Assembly (NCBI RefSeq): GCF_017873135.1
Contig: NZ_JAGGJV010000005.1
Span: forward strand, 62,001-126,000
DNA length: 64,000 nucleotides
Reading direction: 5' to 3'
Source: Rhizobium herbae
GTDB lineage: Bacteria > Pseudomonadota > Alphaproteobacteria > Rhizobiales > Rhizobiaceae
In this document: piece after piece, positions 63,210 through 64,000 of the stretch
Numbering within the stretch: position 1 is the first letter of the stretch
How the letters are laid out: each line of letters starts with the position of its first letter
Made by a program: the position numbers and the translations under genes
Notes under the pieces: generated by a model
Database searches by the model: none
What the model was told of the DNA's origin: nothing
What the model saw: only the letters and a program-made list of their open reading frames with translations

Positions 63210-64000
63210 ATGACCGACGTGACCAAGGAACAGGTTCTCGACAAGCTTCGGGGCGTTCGCGGACCGGATATGGACGGCAACATCGTTGATATGGGGCTGG
63301 TCTCGGATGTCTTCATCTCCGATTCCAAGGTTTATTTCTCGATCACCGTGCCGGCCGAGCGTGCGCGCGAACTCGATCCCCTGCGCGCCGCCGCCGAACG
63401 CGTCGTCAAGGACATCCCCGGCGTCAAGGGCGCCATGGTGGCGCTGACCGCAGACAAGAAGGGAACGTCTTCTTCTGCGCCGGTCCAGCGGCCCGCCGCC
63501 GCGCCATCCCAGCCGGGCCATTCGCACGCCGGCCATTCCCATGCGGGCCACAGCCATGCGACGGCCGCAGCCGCGCCGCGTACGCCAACGGCAGCGGCCA
63601 AAGCCGGCATTCCGGGCGTCGGCGCGATCATCGCGGTCGCGTCCGGCAAGGGCGGGGTCGGCAAGTCGACGACCTCGGTCAATCTTGCCCTGGCGCTGAA
63701 GGCCAACGGCCTGCGGGTCGGCATCCTCGATGCAGACATCTACGGCCCGTCGATGCCGCGCCTCCTGAAGATTGCCGGACGCCCGCAGCAGATCGAGGGC
63801 CGGATGATCCGGCCGATGGAAAACTACGGCATCAAGGTCATGTCGATGGGCTTCCTCGTCGACGAAGAGGTCGCGATGATCTGGCGCGGGCCGATGATCC
63901 AGTCGGCGCTGTTGCAGATGCTGCGCGAGGTTGCCTGGGGCGATCTCGACGTGCTCGTCGTCGACATGCCGCCGGGCACGGGCGACGCTCAGCTGACCAT
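63210..64000 (+). CDS. mrp: Mrp/ApbC-type Fe-S cluster carrier ATPase, cut by the window edge
   Basis: N-terminal 263 residues of a P-loop NTPase that holds and delivers 4Fe-4S clusters. Residues 1-85 are the MIP18/FeS-assembly domain (EQVLDKLRGVRGPDMDGNIVDMGLVS). A linker with three GHSHA units follows at about 100-117. The ParA/MinD-type ATPase begins with IIAVASGKGGVGKSTTSVNLAL (deviant Walker A), LDADIYGPSMPRLL, and DVLVVDMPPGTGDAQLT (Walker B). AGGAG lies nine bases upstream. The C-terminal CxxC cysteines that bind the cluster would lie beyond the end of the window. Confidence 0.94.
   Translation, partial: MTDVTKEQVLDKLRGVRGPDMDGNIVDMGLVSDVFISDSKVYFSITVPAERARELDPLRAAAERVVKDIPGVKGAMVALTADKKGTSSSAPVQRPAAAPSQPGHSHAGHSHAGHSHATAAAAPRTPTAAAKAGIPGVGAIIAVASGKGGVGKSTTSVNLALALKANGLRVGILDADIYGPSMPRLLKIAGRPQQIEGRMIRPMENYGIKVMSMGFLVDEEVAMIWRGPMIQSALLQMLREVAWGDLDVLVVDMPPGTGDAQLT

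Overview
The window reads as chromosomal DNA of a Rhizobiaceae-type alphaproteobacterium (Rhizobium, Agrobacterium, Neorhizobium or Ensifer relative). The grounds are the high GC content, the hisS-hisZ-hisG order, a groESL operon with both a CIRCE operator and an alphaproteobacterial heat-shock promoter, rhizobial small families (DUF2093, DUF4170, DUF2937), a MutL that keeps the endonuclease motif, a De Ley-Doudoroff-type galactose cluster, and mosaic palindromic repeats of the rhizobial RIME type. No rRNA, tRNA, CRISPR array, integrase or transposase was recognised.

Layout. 1-5 kb: two L,D-transpeptidases, Tag glycosylase, a small membrane protein, a DUF305/His-Cys-rich pair, a lone PAS-like protein and an XRE regulator. 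5-9.3 kb: histidine genes hisS, hisZ and hisG, interrupted by a palindromic repeat and a VOC gene. 9.3-12.5 kb: DUF2937, a glutathione transferase, an FAD reductase and a second PAS-like protein. 13-17.6 kb: groESL and, divergently, the chromate operon chrB-chrA. 17.7-28.6 kb: HAD hydrolase, ribF, an orphan BrnA-like protein, ileS, a lipoprotein, a GNAT enzyme, tadA, a pseudouridine synthase with a very long disordered tail, rsmD and a patatin. 28.6-40.5 kb: a KefB-like antiporter, tldE/pmbA, an IMPase, DUF4170, waaA, a HAD phosphatase, an orphan flagellin, lpxK, DUF2093 and mutL. This stretch holds part of the lipid A/Kdo pathway.

40.8-64 kb is more regulatory and catabolic. It holds a PAS/receiver protein without a kinase, a GGDEF-EAL protein, and a LysR-controlled module of an MttB-family methyltransferase and an N-demethylase-like flavoenzyme, split by a repeat. 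These are followed by a PRC-barrel protein behind an exact general-stress (EcfG) promoter, a LysR/DsbA/MBL group, the galactose cluster with a divergent IclR regulator, two LuxR-type solos, a chemoreceptor and the start of mrp.

The least expected signals are four. HisRS and IleRS each carry an internal block of lower GC and foreign-looking codon choice. A predicted sigma-54-dependent small RNA lies between the chemoreceptor and mrp. Two lone PAS-like paralogues sit 8 kb apart. The groESL control region is doubly wired. All functional calls rest on reading motifs by eye; no database search was run.
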